Part shown: positions 35,356-44,682 of the stretch, one piece after another | Numbering within the stretch: the stretch's first letter is position 1 | Layout of the letters: the number at the start of each line of letters is the position of its first letter | Assembly (NCBI GenBank): GCA_963764365.1 | Contig: CAVXSI010000020.1 | Location: forward strand, 434,001-498,000 | Length of the DNA: 64,000 bases | Reading direction: 5' to 3' | From: VRUE01 sp963764365 | Lineage (GTDB): Bacteria; Actinomycetota; Thermoleophilia; Solirubrobacterales; 70-9 | Position numbers and translations under genes: made by a program | Notes under the pieces: generated by a model | What the model was told of the DNA's origin: nothing | Databases searched by the model: none | Seen by the model: only the letters and a program-made list of their open reading frames with translations

Positions 35356-36410
35356 AGGGGCGCGGCGAGCGGCTTGCGGCCGGCCTGGCCGAGCGCGAGC
35401 TCGACCTGACGCTGGTCACCGAGATCGTCAACGTCGGCTACCTGACCGGCTTCGGCGGCACCAACGGCGCCTGCGTCTGCGGCGCCGACACGCGTCTCTT
35501 CCTGACCGACTTCCGCTACACCGAGCGGGCCGAGGCCGAGGTCGACGGCTGGGAGGTCGTCACCGTCCGCGACGACTGGCTGGGCGGGATCGCCGAGCGC
35601 CTCTCCGGGCGGGTGGGCTTCGAGGACGACCACGTCTCGGTCCGCCTGCGCGACCGCCTCCAGGGCAAGCTCGCAGACGGGGTCGAGCTGGTCGCCGCCG
35701 GCGGCGCGGTCGAGAAGCTGCGCCGGGTCAAGGACGACGACGAGCTGGCGGCGATCGCCGCCGCCTCGGAGCTGGCCGACGAGGTCTGGCGCTGGAGCGT
35801 CGAGCGCGGCTTGGCCGGGCGCGGCGAGCGCGAGGTCGCGCAGGCCGCCGAAGCGCGGATCCGCGAGCACGGCGGCGAGCCCTCCTTCCCGGCGATCGTC
35901 GCCGCCGGCCCGAACGGCGCCCTGCCGCACGCCGAGCCGGGCGAGCGCGAGATCGGCCGCGGCGAGCTGGTCGTCTTCGACATGGGCGCGAAGCTCGACG
36001 GCTACTGCTCCGACGGCACCCGCACCTTCGCCACCGGCGACCCGGGGGCGCGGGGACGCGAGGTGTACGAGGCGGTGCTGGCGGCCCAGGCGGCGGCGCT
36101 GGAGGCGATCGCGGCCGGGGTCGGCGGCGAGCAGCTCGACGCGGTCGCCCGCGAGTCGATCGCGGCCGCCAGCCACGGCGACCGCTTCGGCCACGGCCTC
36201 GGCCACGGCGTCGGGCTCGAGGTGCACGAGGCGCCGCGGCTCTCGCCCCGCTCCGAGGACGAGTTGGCGAAGGGCGAAGTGGTGACGATCGAGCCCGGCA
36301 TCTACCTGCCGGGCGAGCTCGGCGTGCGGATCGAGGACCTGGTCGTCGTCGCCGACTCGGGTTGCCGCAACCTCAGCGGCCTGCCCAAGGATCTGCAGAT
36401 AGTCGACTGA
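35352..36410 (+). CDS. pepP: Xaa-Pro aminopeptidase (M24)
   Basis: 352 aa creatinase-fold metallopeptidase releasing N-terminal residues before proline. The N-terminal creatinase-like domain is followed by the catalytic pita-bread domain, with the metal ligands in VFDMGAKLDGYCSDGTRTF (two Asp), GHGLGHGVGLEVHEAP (His) and VTIEPGIYLPG and VRIEDLV (Glu). It overlaps aroQ by four bases (ATGA), part of the conserved aroQ-pepP-efp order that here is interrupted before efp. Confidence 0.92.
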   Translation: MKGRGERLAAGLAERELDLTLVTEIVNVGYLTGFGGTNGACVCGADTRLFLTDFRYTERAEAEVDGWEVVTVRDDWLGGIAERLSGRVGFEDDHVSVRLRDRLQGKLADGVELVAAGGAVEKLRRVKDDDELAAIAAASELADEVWRWSVERGLAGRGEREVAQAAEARIREHGGEPSFPAIVAAGPNGALPHAEPGEREIGRGELVVFDMGAKLDGYCSDGTRTFATGDPGARGREVYEAVLAAQAAALEAIAAGVGGEQLDAVARESIAAASHGDRFGHGLGHGVGLEVHEAPRLSPRSEDELAKGEVVTIEPGIYLPGELGVRIEDLVVVADSGCRNLSGLPKDLQIVD

Positions 36411-36448
36411 TCCTCAAGTCGGCGCTGCCTCGGGCCGATGCGCATCGG

Positions 36449-37540
36449 GTGAGACTGGCAACGCGAACTCCCCGCTCGGCGAGGACCTTCAACAAACCCC
36501 AGCCGCCCGAGCCCGCCAAGGAGTCGCTGGTCGCCGTCCGCGACGAGGCCCGGCGCGAGCGCCTGCTCGACATGGAGATCCGGCTGCGCCCCTATCGCTT
36601 CGCCTGCTTCGCGATCATCGCCGCCGGGCTCGCCGCCTTCAGCTCCTCGCTCGGCTGGTGGTGGATCGTCCCGCTCGGCGCCGGCCTCGCCGGCTTCGCG
36701 GTCGCCGACAGCTTCATGCGCAACAGCGACCGCCCAGCGGTATGGGTCGCCACCGCCTGGGGGATCCTGCCACTGCTGCTGGCCGACGCCGTCGTCACCA
36801 CCGGCGGCGCCGCCAGCCCGGCGCTGATGTGGTTCGCGCTGCCGGCTGTCACCCTGGGCGCGCGCTTCGAGCCGCGCGGTATCGCGATCGGCACCGCCTA
36901 CATCCTCGCCCTGGTCGGGCTGACCACCTATGGCTTCAATGCCGGCACGGCGGCCGCTCACGCCCAGGAGGTGATGGCCACGACGGCGCTCGTCCTCTGC
37001 TCGGTGATCCTCTCCGGGGCCCTGGTCGAGTCCGACCGCGCCCACCGGCGCCGCTCGACCCTCGACCCGCTCACCGGTCTCTCCAACCGCAACGCGCTCG
37101 AGCAGCGCCTCGGCGAGCTTGACGGGCAGCCGACCAGCGAAGCCGAGGGCCTCTCGCACGCGCTCCTGCTCTGCGACCTCGATCACTTCAAGCGGGTCAA
37201 CGACCAGCTCGGTCATGCCGCCGGCGACGCTGTCCTGCAGGATGTCGCCTACATAATGCGCGCCACCCTGCGGGCCGGCGACTCGATCTACCGGGTCGGC
37301 GGCGAGGAGATCCTTGTCGTCCTCCCCGGCGCTGCCGAAGCCGGCGCGGTCGAGATCGCCGAGCGCCTGCGCGTTGCGGTGCGCGAGCGCCGCCCGGTCG
37401 GGGTGCCGGTGACGATCAGCGTCGGCGTCGCCGTCTCCGGCCCCGGCACGGTCGACACCGACGAGCTGGTCAGCTGCGCCGATACCGCGCTCTACTCGGC
37501 CAAGGCCGGCGGCCGCGACCGGGTCGTCGTCAGCGCCTGA
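36449..37540 (+). CDS. Membrane diguanylate cyclase (GGDEF)
   Basis: About 363 aa from the GTG at 36449, chosen because the frame upstream runs inside pepP. Six predicted membrane helices fill the N-terminal ~190 residues, followed by a GGDEF domain with DPLTGLSNRNALEQRL, LLLCDLDHFKRVND and RVGGEEILVVLPG. The signature is GGEEI, with Phe replaced by Ile; the catalytic Glu residues remain. An allosteric I-site R-A-G-D lies five residues before it, so c-di-GMP synthesis with product inhibition is expected. The sensor region is unlike named MHYT/MASE domains I can recognise. Its end overlaps the convergent M42 gene by 11 bases. Confidence 0.88.
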   Translation: MRLATRTPRSARTFNKPQPPEPAKESLVAVRDEARRERLLDMEIRLRPYRFACFAIIAAGLAAFSSSLGWWWIVPLGAGLAGFAVADSFMRNSDRPAVWVATAWGILPLLLADAVVTTGGAASPALMWFALPAVTLGARFEPRGIAIGTAYILALVGLTTYGFNAGTAAAHAQEVMATTALVLCSVILSGALVESDRAHRRRSTLDPLTGLSNRNALEQRLGELDGQPTSEAEGLSHALLLCDLDHFKRVNDQLGHAAGDAVLQDVAYIMRATLRAGDSIYRVGGEEILVVLPGAAEAGAVEIAERLRVAVRERRPVGVPVTISVGVAVSGPGTVDTDELVSCADTALYSAKAGGRDRVVVSA

Positions 37541-38579
37541 GGTCGACGCCGGCCTCGAGCCGCGCCGCGAAGGCGGCGATCAGCTCGACCGTCGCCTCGA
37601 GGTCGCGGAGGTCGACCAGCTCGACCGGCGAGTGCATGTAGCGGAGCGGGATCGAGACGAGCCCGGTCGGGATGCCGGAGCGTGAGATCTGGATCGCGTC
37701 GGCGTCGGTGCTTGTGCTGCGGCCGCTGGCGCTGATCGAGTGGTCGATTCCGGCCTCCTCGGCGGCCTCGACGAGCAGCTCGAAGACCTTCGGCGAGAGG
37801 GTCGAGCCGCGGCCGATCGCCGGGCCGGACCCGAGCGGGTGGCTGCCGATCTCCTTCTCGTCGACGCCGGGGGCGTCGGTCGCGTGGGTGACGTCGATCG
37901 CCACCGCCAGGTCGGGACGCACCTCGAAGGCCGCGGTTCGCGAGCCGTAGAGGCCGATCTCCTCCTGCACCGCGGCAACCGCGGCGAAGCTGCCGCTCAG
38001 CGAGCCGCGCTCGTGGCAGCGCCGCAGCGCCTCCAGGGCGACGTAGGAGCCGAGCCGGTTGTCCATCGCTTTCGAGGCGAGGCGGTCGCCGGCCAGGCGA
38101 ATCGGCTCGGCGGCGATGGTCGCCGGGTCGCCGACCCGGATCAGTGCCGCGGCCTCGTCGCGGTCGGCGGCGCCGATGTCGATGTGCAGGCCCTTCAGCT
38201 CGACCACCTTCTTGCGCTGGTCGGCTTCGAGCAGGTGGATCGGCTTGCGGCCGACAACCCCGGGAACGAGCCCGTCGCGCCCCCGCACGGCGACCCGCTG
38301 GCCGACCAGGATCTGCGGGTCCCAGCCGCCGATCGGGGCGAACCAGAGGAAGCCCTTCTCGTCGATGTGGGTGATGACGAGGCCGATCTCGTCGATGTGG
38401 CCGACCACGGCGAGCAGGGGGGAGGCATCGCCGACGCGGGCGATCGAGGAGCCGAGGCCGTCGGTGCTCAGCGTCGCGAAGGACGCTTCCTCGCGCCAGA
38501 CGGCGGCGGCCGGCGCCTCGTGGCCGGAGGGCGCGGCGGGACGGAGTAGCTTGTCGAGCAGTACGGGGATTTCTGCCAT
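37530..38579 (-). CDS. M42 family metallo-aminopeptidase
   Basis: 349 aa cytosolic M42 (FrvX/YsdC-like) peptidase, a family that forms tetrahedral dodecamers degrading peptides (known). Metal and catalytic residues: GHIDEIGLVITHIDEKGF (H, D), AMDNRLGSYVALEAL (D), VAAVQEEIGLYGS (EE), ATHATDAPG-like IDVTHATDAPG (D) and the closing MHSPVELV (H). It converges on the diguanylate cyclase gene with an 11-base overlap. Confidence 0.88.
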   Translation of the reverse strand: MAEIPVLLDKLLRPAAPSGHEAPAAAVWREEASFATLSTDGLGSSIARVGDASPLLAVVGHIDEIGLVITHIDEKGFLWFAPIGGWDPQILVGQRVAVRGRDGLVPGVVGRKPIHLLEADQRKKVVELKGLHIDIGAADRDEAAALIRVGDPATIAAEPIRLAGDRLASKAMDNRLGSYVALEALRRCHERGSLSGSFAAVAAVQEEIGLYGSRTAAFEVRPDLAVAIDVTHATDAPGVDEKEIGSHPLGSGPAIGRGSTLSPKVFELLVEAAEEAGIDHSISASGRSTSTDADAIQISRSGIPTGLVSIPLRYMHSPVELVDLRDLEATVELIAAFAARLEAGVDLRR

Positions 38580-38643
38580 TGCGCCGGTCAGTATGCCGAG
38601 TCAAACAGATATCCGTATCGCCGCGAGCGAATAGCCTTCGGGC

Positions 38644-38865
38644 ATGACGGAGCGAGCGATGACCGCGGTGGTGACCGGCGCCTCGAGCGGGATCGGCGAG
38701 GCGACGGCGCGGCGGCTGGCCCGCGAGCCCGGCGCCGAGTTGATCCTTGTCGCCCGCCGCTAGGAGCGACTGCGGGCGCTCGCCCCGGGGCTCGTCCGCC
38801 GCGTCCTCTCCGGCGGCGCCGCGGCCGACCTCACCACCAGCACGGCTGCCGAAGCCGGCGAGTAG
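38644..38865 (+). pseudogene. Remnant of a short-chain dehydrogenase/reductase
   Basis: The frame from ATG 38644 reads MTERAMTAVVTGASSGIGEA, then TARRLAREPGAELILVARR: the N-terminal Rossmann strand and TGxxxGxG loop of an SDR. It meets a TAG at 38761, continues with ERLRALAPG and AAADLTTSTAAEAGE, and stops at 38863. The catalytic YxxxK region is absent. The ATG is preceded by TAGCCT plus six bases, so an old leaderless promoter survives. Confidence 0.7.
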
Positions 38866-38871
38866 CGCCGC

Positions 38872-39372
38872 TCAGCCGAAGCGCGACCGGCTCAGCTTGC
38901 AGTAGTGGAAGCGGAAGACGAAGCTGACGTTGTTGGCGGCGTTGGAGCTGTGTTCGAGAGCGATCTTTTCGTGGGTCGCCCGCAGCCGTTCTTCGTCCTC
39001 CAGGTACCTGCCGAGCTTGTACATCCGGCCCTTGACGATCCGCAGGTACTTGAGCCACTTCGCCAGCCTCGCTGCGTCGGCCGGCGGCATCGCCACGGCG
39101 GCGAGCTGACCGATCCCGCGGCCGAAGATCTTCGAGGCATGGACGAACCGCAGCCCGGCCGGCTTCAGCTCCCGCTTCTTGATCTGCTTGCCGACCCCGG
39201 CGAGAACCGTTTCGCTGGCTTCGGTGTTGCTCTTGCAGAGCGGCTCGACCCGCGCCACGTAGCCTTCGCGCGTCAGCGGTTCTTCGCCATGCGCAAGCGG
39301 CGCGACGACGAAGGTCGCGAGCACGACTGCGGCGAATGTCCCGAGCTTCCTCCTCATTCCCTGACCAGCCAA
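38872..39372 (-). CDS. Secreted helical protein of unknown function
   Basis: 166 aa with a cleavable signal peptide (basic MRRK, hydrophobic AAVVLATFVVAPLAHGEEP). The mature part is basic and helical, with only two Cys (VEPLCKSN near residue 46 and FHYCKLSR near 157), which may pair. There is no known domain. An internal Met (MRRKLGTF) five codons in may be the real start. It is divergent from efp with a 24-base gap. Confidence 0.55.
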   Translation of the reverse strand: MAGQGMRRKLGTFAAVVLATFVVAPLAHGEEPLTREGYVARVEPLCKSNTEASETVLAGVGKQIKKRELKPAGLRFVHASKIFGRGIGQLAAVAMPPADAARLAKWLKYLRIVKGRMYKLGRYLEDEERLRATHEKIALEHSSNAANNVSFVFRFHYCKLSRSRFG

Positions 39373-39396
39373 GCGTAGAGGTTAGGATTCGCGACC

Positions 39397-39957
39397 GTGA
39401 TCTCTACCAACCAGTTCAAGAACGGCAGCCACATCGAAATCGACGGGTCGGTCTTCAAGATCCTCGAGTTCCAGCACGTCAAGCCCGGCAAGGGCGGCGC
39501 CTTCGTGCGGACGAAGCTGCGCAAGATCGGCGACGGCTCGGTCCAGGACAAGACGTTCAGGGCGGGGGAGAAGTTCCGGCCCGTGCACACCGAGTCGCGC
39601 AAGATGCAGTACCTCTACGACTCCGGCGAGGCGGCGGTCTTCATGGACAGCCGGGACTACGAGCAGATCGAGATCCCGAGCGAGGTGGTCGGCGAGGCGA
39701 TGCGCTGGGTCCTGCCCAACGACGAGGTCGAGGTGCTGTTCGTCGACGAACGGCCGAGCGACGTGCAGGTGGCGAGCGCGATCGAGATGAAGGTCACCCA
39801 GACCGAGCCCGGTGTCAAGGGCGACACCGCCTCCGGCGGCGGCAGCAAGGCGGCGACCCTGGAGTCCGGGGTGGTCGTGCAGGTGCCGCTGTTCATCGAA
39901 GAGGGCGAAAGCATCCGGGTCGACACGCGCAAAGGCGATTACGTCTCGCGCGCATAG
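39397..39957 (+). CDS. efp: Elongation factor P
   Basis: 186 aa, three beta-barrel domains. It binds stalled ribosomes and promotes peptide bonds at polyproline stretches. The loop VKPGKGGAFVRTK carries K32 at the position modified in many bacteria. The terminal domain SGVVVQVPLFIEEGESIRVD, then TRKGDYVSRA, is diagnostic. GTG start with TAGGAT eight bases upstream. Efp normally follows pepP; here four unrelated genes lie between them. Confidence 0.96.
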   Translation: MISTNQFKNGSHIEIDGSVFKILEFQHVKPGKGGAFVRTKLRKIGDGSVQDKTFRAGEKFRPVHTESRKMQYLYDSGEAAVFMDSRDYEQIEIPSEVVGEAMRWVLPNDEVEVLFVDERPSDVQVASAIEMKVTQTEPGVKGDTASGGGSKAATLESGVVVQVPLFIEEGESIRVDTRKGDYVSRA

Positions 39958-40050
39958 CGGGCCTGGTCAAGAGCGAAAGGTTCGACAGCGAGTGGCTGCT
40001 GCGGGCCGTCGAGAAGGCGCTCGGGGAGGCCTAAGCGCGAAGATAGGGGC

Positions 40051-40431
40051 ATGCGTAGGTCCGACCAGCGCCGCGACGCCGTCTTCGCCGGCTACCAGCG
40101 CGACGTCACCGGCCGGCCGCTGCCCGAGCTGCTGGCGGAGGCGCGCCCGTTCACCCGCGAGCTGGCCGAGGCGGTCGACACCCACCGCGAGGAGCTGGAC
40201 GCGACGGTCGCCCGTCACGCGCGCGGCTGGGAGCTGGGGCGGATCGCGCCGCTGGAGCTGAACGTGATGCGGGTGGCGCTGTACGAGATCGAGCACTGCG
40301 ACGACGTGCCGGACGAGGTGGCGATCGACGAGGCGGTGGAGATCGCGAAGCAGTACTGCGGCGCCGACGCGCCCGGCTTCGTCAATGGCGTCCTCGGCGC
40401 CGTCGTGCGGGAGCGGCAGGGAGTCTCGTGA
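40051..40431 (+). CDS. nusB: Transcription antitermination factor NusB
   Basis: 126 aa all-helical RNA-binding protein that joins the rRNA antitermination complex with NusE/S10. RRSDQRRDAVFAGYQRDVTG at the N terminus, VDTHREELDATVARHARGWE, and the family closing region IDEAVEIAKQYCGADAPGFV, NGVLGAVVRE. Immediately before it a short open stretch reads RFDSEWLLRAVEKALGEA, stop (to 40034), without a start codon. Its stop codon overlaps the next GTG. Confidence 0.9.
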   Translation: MRRSDQRRDAVFAGYQRDVTGRPLPELLAEARPFTRELAEAVDTHREELDATVARHARGWELGRIAPLELNVMRVALYEIEHCDDVPDEVAIDEAVEIAKQYCGADAPGFVNGVLGAVVRERQGVS

Positions 40432-40598
40432 GCCGCCTGCGCAAGATCTCGGCGCGGCTGCAGGAGATCGCCGCCGAGCTGGACGGCACCGAGGCGAGCG
40501 ACGAGCGCGCCGCCGAGTTGGCCCGCGAGGCCGCCGAGCTGTCGACCGAGGCGGTCGAGGAGGCGAACCGGCGGATCCGCGAACAGCGCGAGTCGTGA
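40428..40598 (+). CDS. xseB: Small coiled-coil protein, likely exodeoxyribonuclease VII small subunit
   Basis: 56 aa, starting at a GTG that overlaps the nusB stop codon and ending in a TGA that overlaps the ispA GTG. RLRKISARLQEIAAELDG, then DERAAELAREAAELSTEAVE form two acidic/basic helices, as in XseB. It is shorter than usual and xseA is not adjacent, so the assignment rests on helix pattern and position (nusB/xseA-xseB-ispA-dxs). Confidence 0.5.
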   Translation: MSRLRKISARLQEIAAELDGTEASDERAAELAREAAELSTEAVEEANRRIREQRES

Positions 40599-41458
40599 GC
40601 TACCCGGAGGATCTGCGCGGGCTGGTCGAAGCCGAGCTGGAGCGCCTCGGCTTCGCCGCCCCGCCCGCCGCCGCGGGCCTGGAAGAGGCGATGCGCTACT
40701 CGCTGCTGGCGGGCGGCAAGCGGGTGCGGCCGGTGCTGGCGTTGGCGACCGCGCGCGCGCTCGGCGCCGATCCGCGCCGCCACCTGCCGGTCGCCGCGGC
40801 GCTGGAGCTGATCCACACCTACTCGCTGATCCACGACGACCTGCCCGCGATGGACGACGACGCGCTGCGCCGGGGGATGCCGACCGCCCACGTCAGGTAC
40901 GGCGAGGACGTCGCGATCCTCGCCGGCGACGGCCTCTTCGCCGAGGCGATTCGCACGTTCTGCGGCCAGCCCGGCGACCCGGCGCGGGTCCTGGCGGCGC
41001 TCGGCGAGCTGACCGCGGCGACCGGGGTCGCCGGCATGGTCGGAGGCCAGTACGCGGACGTGACCGGCGAGGCGGCCGACGCCGAGGGCCTGCGGGCGCT
41101 GCACGGGTTGAAGACCGGCCGGCTGATCGCCGCGGCGGTCGGCGTCGTGCTGGTTCTGGAGGGAGTCGGCGAACCTGAGACAATGCCCTTTCGGCGCTTC
41201 GCCGACGAGCTCGGGATGCTGTTCCAGATAGTCGACGACATCCTCGACGTGACCGGCAGCGACGAGCAGCTCGGCAAGCCCCACGGAAGCGACGAGCGAC
41301 ATGGCAAACTCACCTACGTCAGCCTCTTCGGCCTCGACCGGGCCCGCGAGCTGGCCGCCGACTCCCACGCGAAGGCGACAGCGGCGCTGGCCGAGGCCGG
41401 CGGCGAGACCGGCGACCTGAGGGGCGTCGCCGACTACATCTTCACCAGGAACGAATGA
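40595..41458 (+). CDS. ispA: Polyprenyl synthetase (farnesyl/geranylgeranyl diphosphate synthase)
   Basis: 287 aa. It condenses IPP with allylic diphosphates. Conserved AGGKRVRPVL, the first Asp-rich motif HDDLPAMDDD (bacterial FPPS type, two extra residues between the Asp), GGQYADV, LKTGRLI and the second motif FQIVDDILD with GKPHGSDE after it. GTG start overlapping the small upstream gene; its stop overlaps the dxs start (ATGA). Chain length cannot be fixed from sequence alone. Confidence 0.9.
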   Translation: MSYPEDLRGLVEAELERLGFAAPPAAAGLEEAMRYSLLAGGKRVRPVLALATARALGADPRRHLPVAAALELIHTYSLIHDDLPAMDDDALRRGMPTAHVRYGEDVAILAGDGLFAEAIRTFCGQPGDPARVLAALGELTAATGVAGMVGGQYADVTGEAADAEGLRALHGLKTGRLIAAAVGVVLVLEGVGEPETMPFRRFADELGMLFQIVDDILDVTGSDEQLGKPHGSDERHGKLTYVSLFGLDRARELAADSHAKATAALAEAGGETGDLRGVADYIFTRNE

Positions 41459-43460
41459 GCGAGCAGCCACAGAGACTTCTCGAGTCGATCGACGGCCCGG
41501 CCGACCTGCACGGGCTCGATGACGAGCAGCTGCAGCAGGTGGCGCAGGAGATGCGCACCTACATCATCGACACGATCGGCGAGATCGGCGGCCACTTCGG
41601 CGCCAACCTCGGCACCTGCGAGCTGGCGGTCGCCCTGCACAGCCTGCTCGACTCGCCGCGCGACAAGGTCCTCTGGGACGTCGGCCACCAGGCCTACCCG
41701 CACAAGATCCTCACCGGCAGGCGGGAGGCGCTGCCGACGATCCGCCAGTACGACGGGCTGGCGCCGTTCTGCTCGATCGGCGAGTCCGAGCATGACATCA
41801 TGGGCGCCGGCCATGCCTCGACCTCGATCGGCTACGCGGTCGGCCTGAAGGAGGCGATGCGCAAGGGGATCGGCGAGGACGGCCGGGTCGCCGCGGTGAT
41901 CGGCGACGGGGCGCTGACCGGCGGCGTCGCCTACGAGGCGATGCACGCGGCCGGCGGCCTGCAGACGCCGATCGTGATCGTCCTCAACGACAACGGGATG
42001 TCGATCTCGCCCAACGTCGGCGCGCTCTCGCGCTACTTCAACCGGGTGCGGCTCAACCGGCGCCTCTACCACGCCCGCGAGGGGGTCGAGGACCGGCTGA
42101 CCAAGCTGCCGCTCGGCCTCGGCGAGCGGATCGAACGGCTGGGGCCGGAGATCAAGTCGATGGTCAAGGCCTACTGGGCGCCGGGGCTGTTCTTCGAGGA
42201 GCTCGACCTTGCCTACATGGGGGTGATCGACGGCCACGACGTGCACGCGCTGCGCGAGGCGCTGCGCGAGGCGTTCGCGGCCGACCGCCCGGTCGTCGTC
42301 CACATCCACACCGTCAAGGGCAAGGGCTTCGCGCCGGCCGAGGAGGGCGGCCTGGAGGGGATGGAGCAGTGGCACGCGGCGAAGCCGAAATCGATCGTCA
42401 ACGGAGCGCCCGCGCCGAAGCCGGTGCCGGTGAAGGAGTCCGACTCGCCGGAGGCGATCGCCCCCGAGCGGCTGGAGAAGCCGCCGGCCGCCGGCGCGCC
42501 GCCCCAGTACACGCAGGTCTTCGGCGAGGCGATCGTCGCCGAGGCCGAGCGCGACGAGCGGGTGGTTGGGATCACCGCCGCGATGGCGGGGGGGACCGGC
42601 CTGCAGAAGCTCGCCGACGAGCGTCCCGGGCAGTACTACGACGTCGGCATCGCCGAGCAGAACGCGGTCCTGCTCGCCTCCGGCCTGGCGCTGCAGGGGC
42701 GAAGCCGGTCTGCGCGATCTACTCGACCTTCCTTCAGCGCGCCTACGACCAGATCATCCACGACGTCTGCCTGCAGGAGTTGGACGTGACCTTCGCGATG
42801 GACCGGGCCGGGCTGGTCGGCGACGACGGCCCGACCCACCACGGCGCCTTCGACGTCTCCTACTTCCGGCCGCTCCCCAATGTCGTCGTGATGGCGCCGC
42901 GCGACGAGGCGATGCTGGTCCACATGCTGCGCACCGCGATCGCCCACGACGGGCCGGCGGCACTGCGCTACCCGCGCGGCGCGGCCGAGGGGGCGGAGCT
43001 GCCGGCGGCGCCGGCGGAGATCCCGATCGGCAGTGGCGAGCTGCTGGCGAGCGGCGAGCGGGTGGCGCTGCTCGGCTACGGCTACGGGGTCGCGGTGGCG
43101 CTGGGCGCGGCCGAGATCCTCGCCGGGCACGACCTGCGGCCGACCGTAGCCGACGCGCGCTTCGCCAAGCCGCTCGACGAGGAGCTGCTGGAGCGGCTGG
43201 CGCTGAGCCACGACCTGGTGGTGACGATCGAGGAGAACGTGCTCGCCGGCGGCTTCGGCTCCGGCGTGTTGGAGCACCTCGAGGACGCTTTTGCCGAGCG
43301 GCCGGGGGAGCGGGCGCGGGTGCTGCGGATCGGCCTCCCCGACCGCTACGTCACCCACGGCAAGCCGGCCCTGCTGCGCGAGGAGGTCGGGTTGACCGGC
43401 AAGTCGGTGGCCGAGCGTGTGCTCGCCGCCCTGCCCTCCGGCGAGCCCGCGCTGAGCTGA
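41455..43460 (+). CDS. dxs: 1-deoxy-D-xylulose-5-phosphate synthase (one frameshift)
   Basis: Thiamine-diphosphate enzyme starting the MEP isoprenoid pathway; about 668 aa once corrected. First part: WDVGHQAYPHKILTGRR, GHASTSIGYAVGL, the ThDP motif GDGALTGGVAYEAMHAAGG and LNDNGMSI. At 42696-42699 the run GGGG needs one more G to read LALQGAKPVCAIYSTF instead of leaving the frame. The second part then has DRAGLVGDDGPTHHG and LRYPRG. A missing base in a G run is a typical sequencing error, since the gene is otherwise complete. It is coupled to ispA. Confidence 0.9.
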
Positions 43461-43528
43461 TTTGAAATTCGCGCTTGCGCCAAAGCGCTCAATCGGTTAG
43501 CCTGCTCGCCGGCCTTCTTGGTGACGAC

Positions 43529-43580
43529 GGAACCGCCCCGTTTTTCGCGGACGTTTCTGGGGTTGCTACAGGGAGAGGAG
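43529..43580. repeat. Decayed copy of the 61-bp island repeat
   Basis: GAACCGCCCCG, then TTTCTGGGGTTGCTACAGGGA and GAGGAG match the intact copies at 44196, 48308 and 53470, but the palindrome is broken (TTTTTCGCGGAC in its place). It lies at the dxs-proximal edge of the island. The remaining 43461-43687 interval shows no gene. Confidence 0.5.
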
Positions 43581-43687
43581 GCGCGTATCTCCGGATATGC
43601 AGGTCCGCTGGGCAGGCGGGCCTCTGCCCGCTTCAGGTCACCGGGTCGCTCGGCGACGCGCAGCGCAGCGGTTCCCCCGTGCAGATG

Positions 43688-44182
43688 TCATGAGTTCGCG
43701 ATCGCCGCCGCCAGCTCATGCCAGGGCTCGATGTCCCAGAAGCGACGGGCGGCGCCGGAGGTCGACGGCAGGACCCAGACGGCAGCGCCGCCGATCCGCT
43801 CCTCCTGCGGGCCGTAATCGACCCCACGCTCCAGCACCGCGCGAGCGGCGTTCTTGCCGTTGAAAGCGAGGTTCGCCGGTTCCGCCGCCGCGATCCGCGC
43901 CTCCAGGCCGGCCACGTCGAACTCGACCGTCCCGACCTCCTCGTCCGACCCGTGGAGCACCTTGCAGACGTCGGTCAGCCCGATCCCGAACTCCGGCAAC
44001 CGTCCGAATTCATCCGGCTCGAGCTGGACCGGCGTCATCCCGGTAGCAAGCAGCGTCGTCCAGAAGCCATTCCCGGGACCGGCGTAGTAGGCGCGAGCAC
44101 GGGCGGAAGCGCGCCCAGCAGCGGTCCCGCAGAACACGACCCGCAAATCGGGACGAAGCACGTCTGGCAGGACATCTGTCAT
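43688..44182 (-). CDS. mug: G/T(U)-mismatch-specific DNA glycosylase, Mug family
   Basis: 164 aa uracil-DNA glycosylase family 2 enzyme, removing U or T opposite G. VVFCGTAAGRASARARAYYA then GPGNGFWTTLLATGMTP matches the active-site and finger region of Mug, with the Asn of the canonical GINPG replaced here. LAFNGKNAARAVLERG and PSTSGAARRFWD fit the minor-groove loop. The ATG is preceded by TAGGGT plus six bases (leaderless pattern). It is the first gene of the dxs-tlyA island. Confidence 0.85.
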   Translation of the reverse strand: MTDVLPDVLRPDLRVVFCGTAAGRASARARAYYAGPGNGFWTTLLATGMTPVQLEPDEFGRLPEFGIGLTDVCKVLHGSDEEVGTVEFDVAGLEARIAAAEPANLAFNGKNAARAVLERGVDYGPQEERIGGAAVWVLPSTSGAARRFWDIEPWHELAAAIANS

Positions 44183-44195
44183 GCGCCGACCCTAC

Positions 44196-44256
44196 CCAAC
44201 AGAAAACGCCCCGCCGGGGAGGCGGGGCGCTTCTGGGGTTACTACAGGGAGGAGAG
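44196..44256. repeat. 61-bp palindromic island repeat, copy A
   Basis: It starts CCAACAGAAAACG, contains CGCCCCGCC and GGCGGGGCG around a GGGGA loop, then CTTCTGGGGTTACTACAGGG and AGGAGAG. It is nearly identical to copies at 48308-48368 and 53470-53530. Read on the minus strand, the hairpin is followed by TTTTCTG, a Rho-independent terminator form. The conserved bases beyond the hairpin are more than a terminator needs. Confidence 0.85.
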
Positions 44257-44427
44257 TCCTGCGATTGCCCCCACGGCAAAAGCGGAATCCTGCTTGCAGA
44301 GCCAAATCGAGTCCGACAGGGTCCGGTTGTAACGGGCTGAAAACGTGCCTGACTGTGGCGCGAATGTGGCACCGGAAGGCCCAGGCGCAGCTCCGCGAGG
44401 CTGGTGTCTATGCGCTCAGGGCGAGCG

Positions 44428-44682
44428 TCAACTCTGCGGCGGGCACGGCGCTCGGCACCGGAAGGGTGCGCGCAGCTCGCCGTCTCGTTCCAGTAGCCGC
44501 TTGGGGCGGACCAAGGTCAGGCCGACCAGGTTCCCGTCGCGGTCGAAGCGAACCGCGTGACCCTTGGGCGTCTCGCCGTAATCGACGGCTCGCGAGGGGT
44601 CGCCGACGTGGAGATAGAGAACGTCGGCGTCGGCGTCGTACTCGACGCGATCGAACTCGATGTCGGCGATCGTCACGCTCAT
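44428..44682 (-). CDS. DUF2283-type antitoxin
   Basis: 84 aa. FDRVEYDADADVLYLHVGDP and a following Gly/His segment match the short DUF2283 beta-sheet proteins usually found beside a small nuclease-like toxin (known association). The ATG overlaps the upstream gene's stop codon by four bases (ATGA), so toxin and antitoxin are coupled. The C-terminal ~20 residues (FRCRAPCPPQS) look like run-on sequence. Confidence 0.7.
   Translation of the reverse strand: MSVTIADIEFDRVEYDADADVLYLHVGDPSRAVDYGETPKGHAVRFDRDGNLVGLTLVRPKRLLERDGELRAPFRCRAPCPPQS

Noticed and set aside
43475..43693. 72-codon frame after dxs
   Set aside because: It crosses the decayed repeat and lacks a start signal or recognisable composition.
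44196..44256. Integron attC site
   Set aside because: The repeat lacks the RYYYAAC/GTTRRRY core pair, and no integron-type integrase is nearby.
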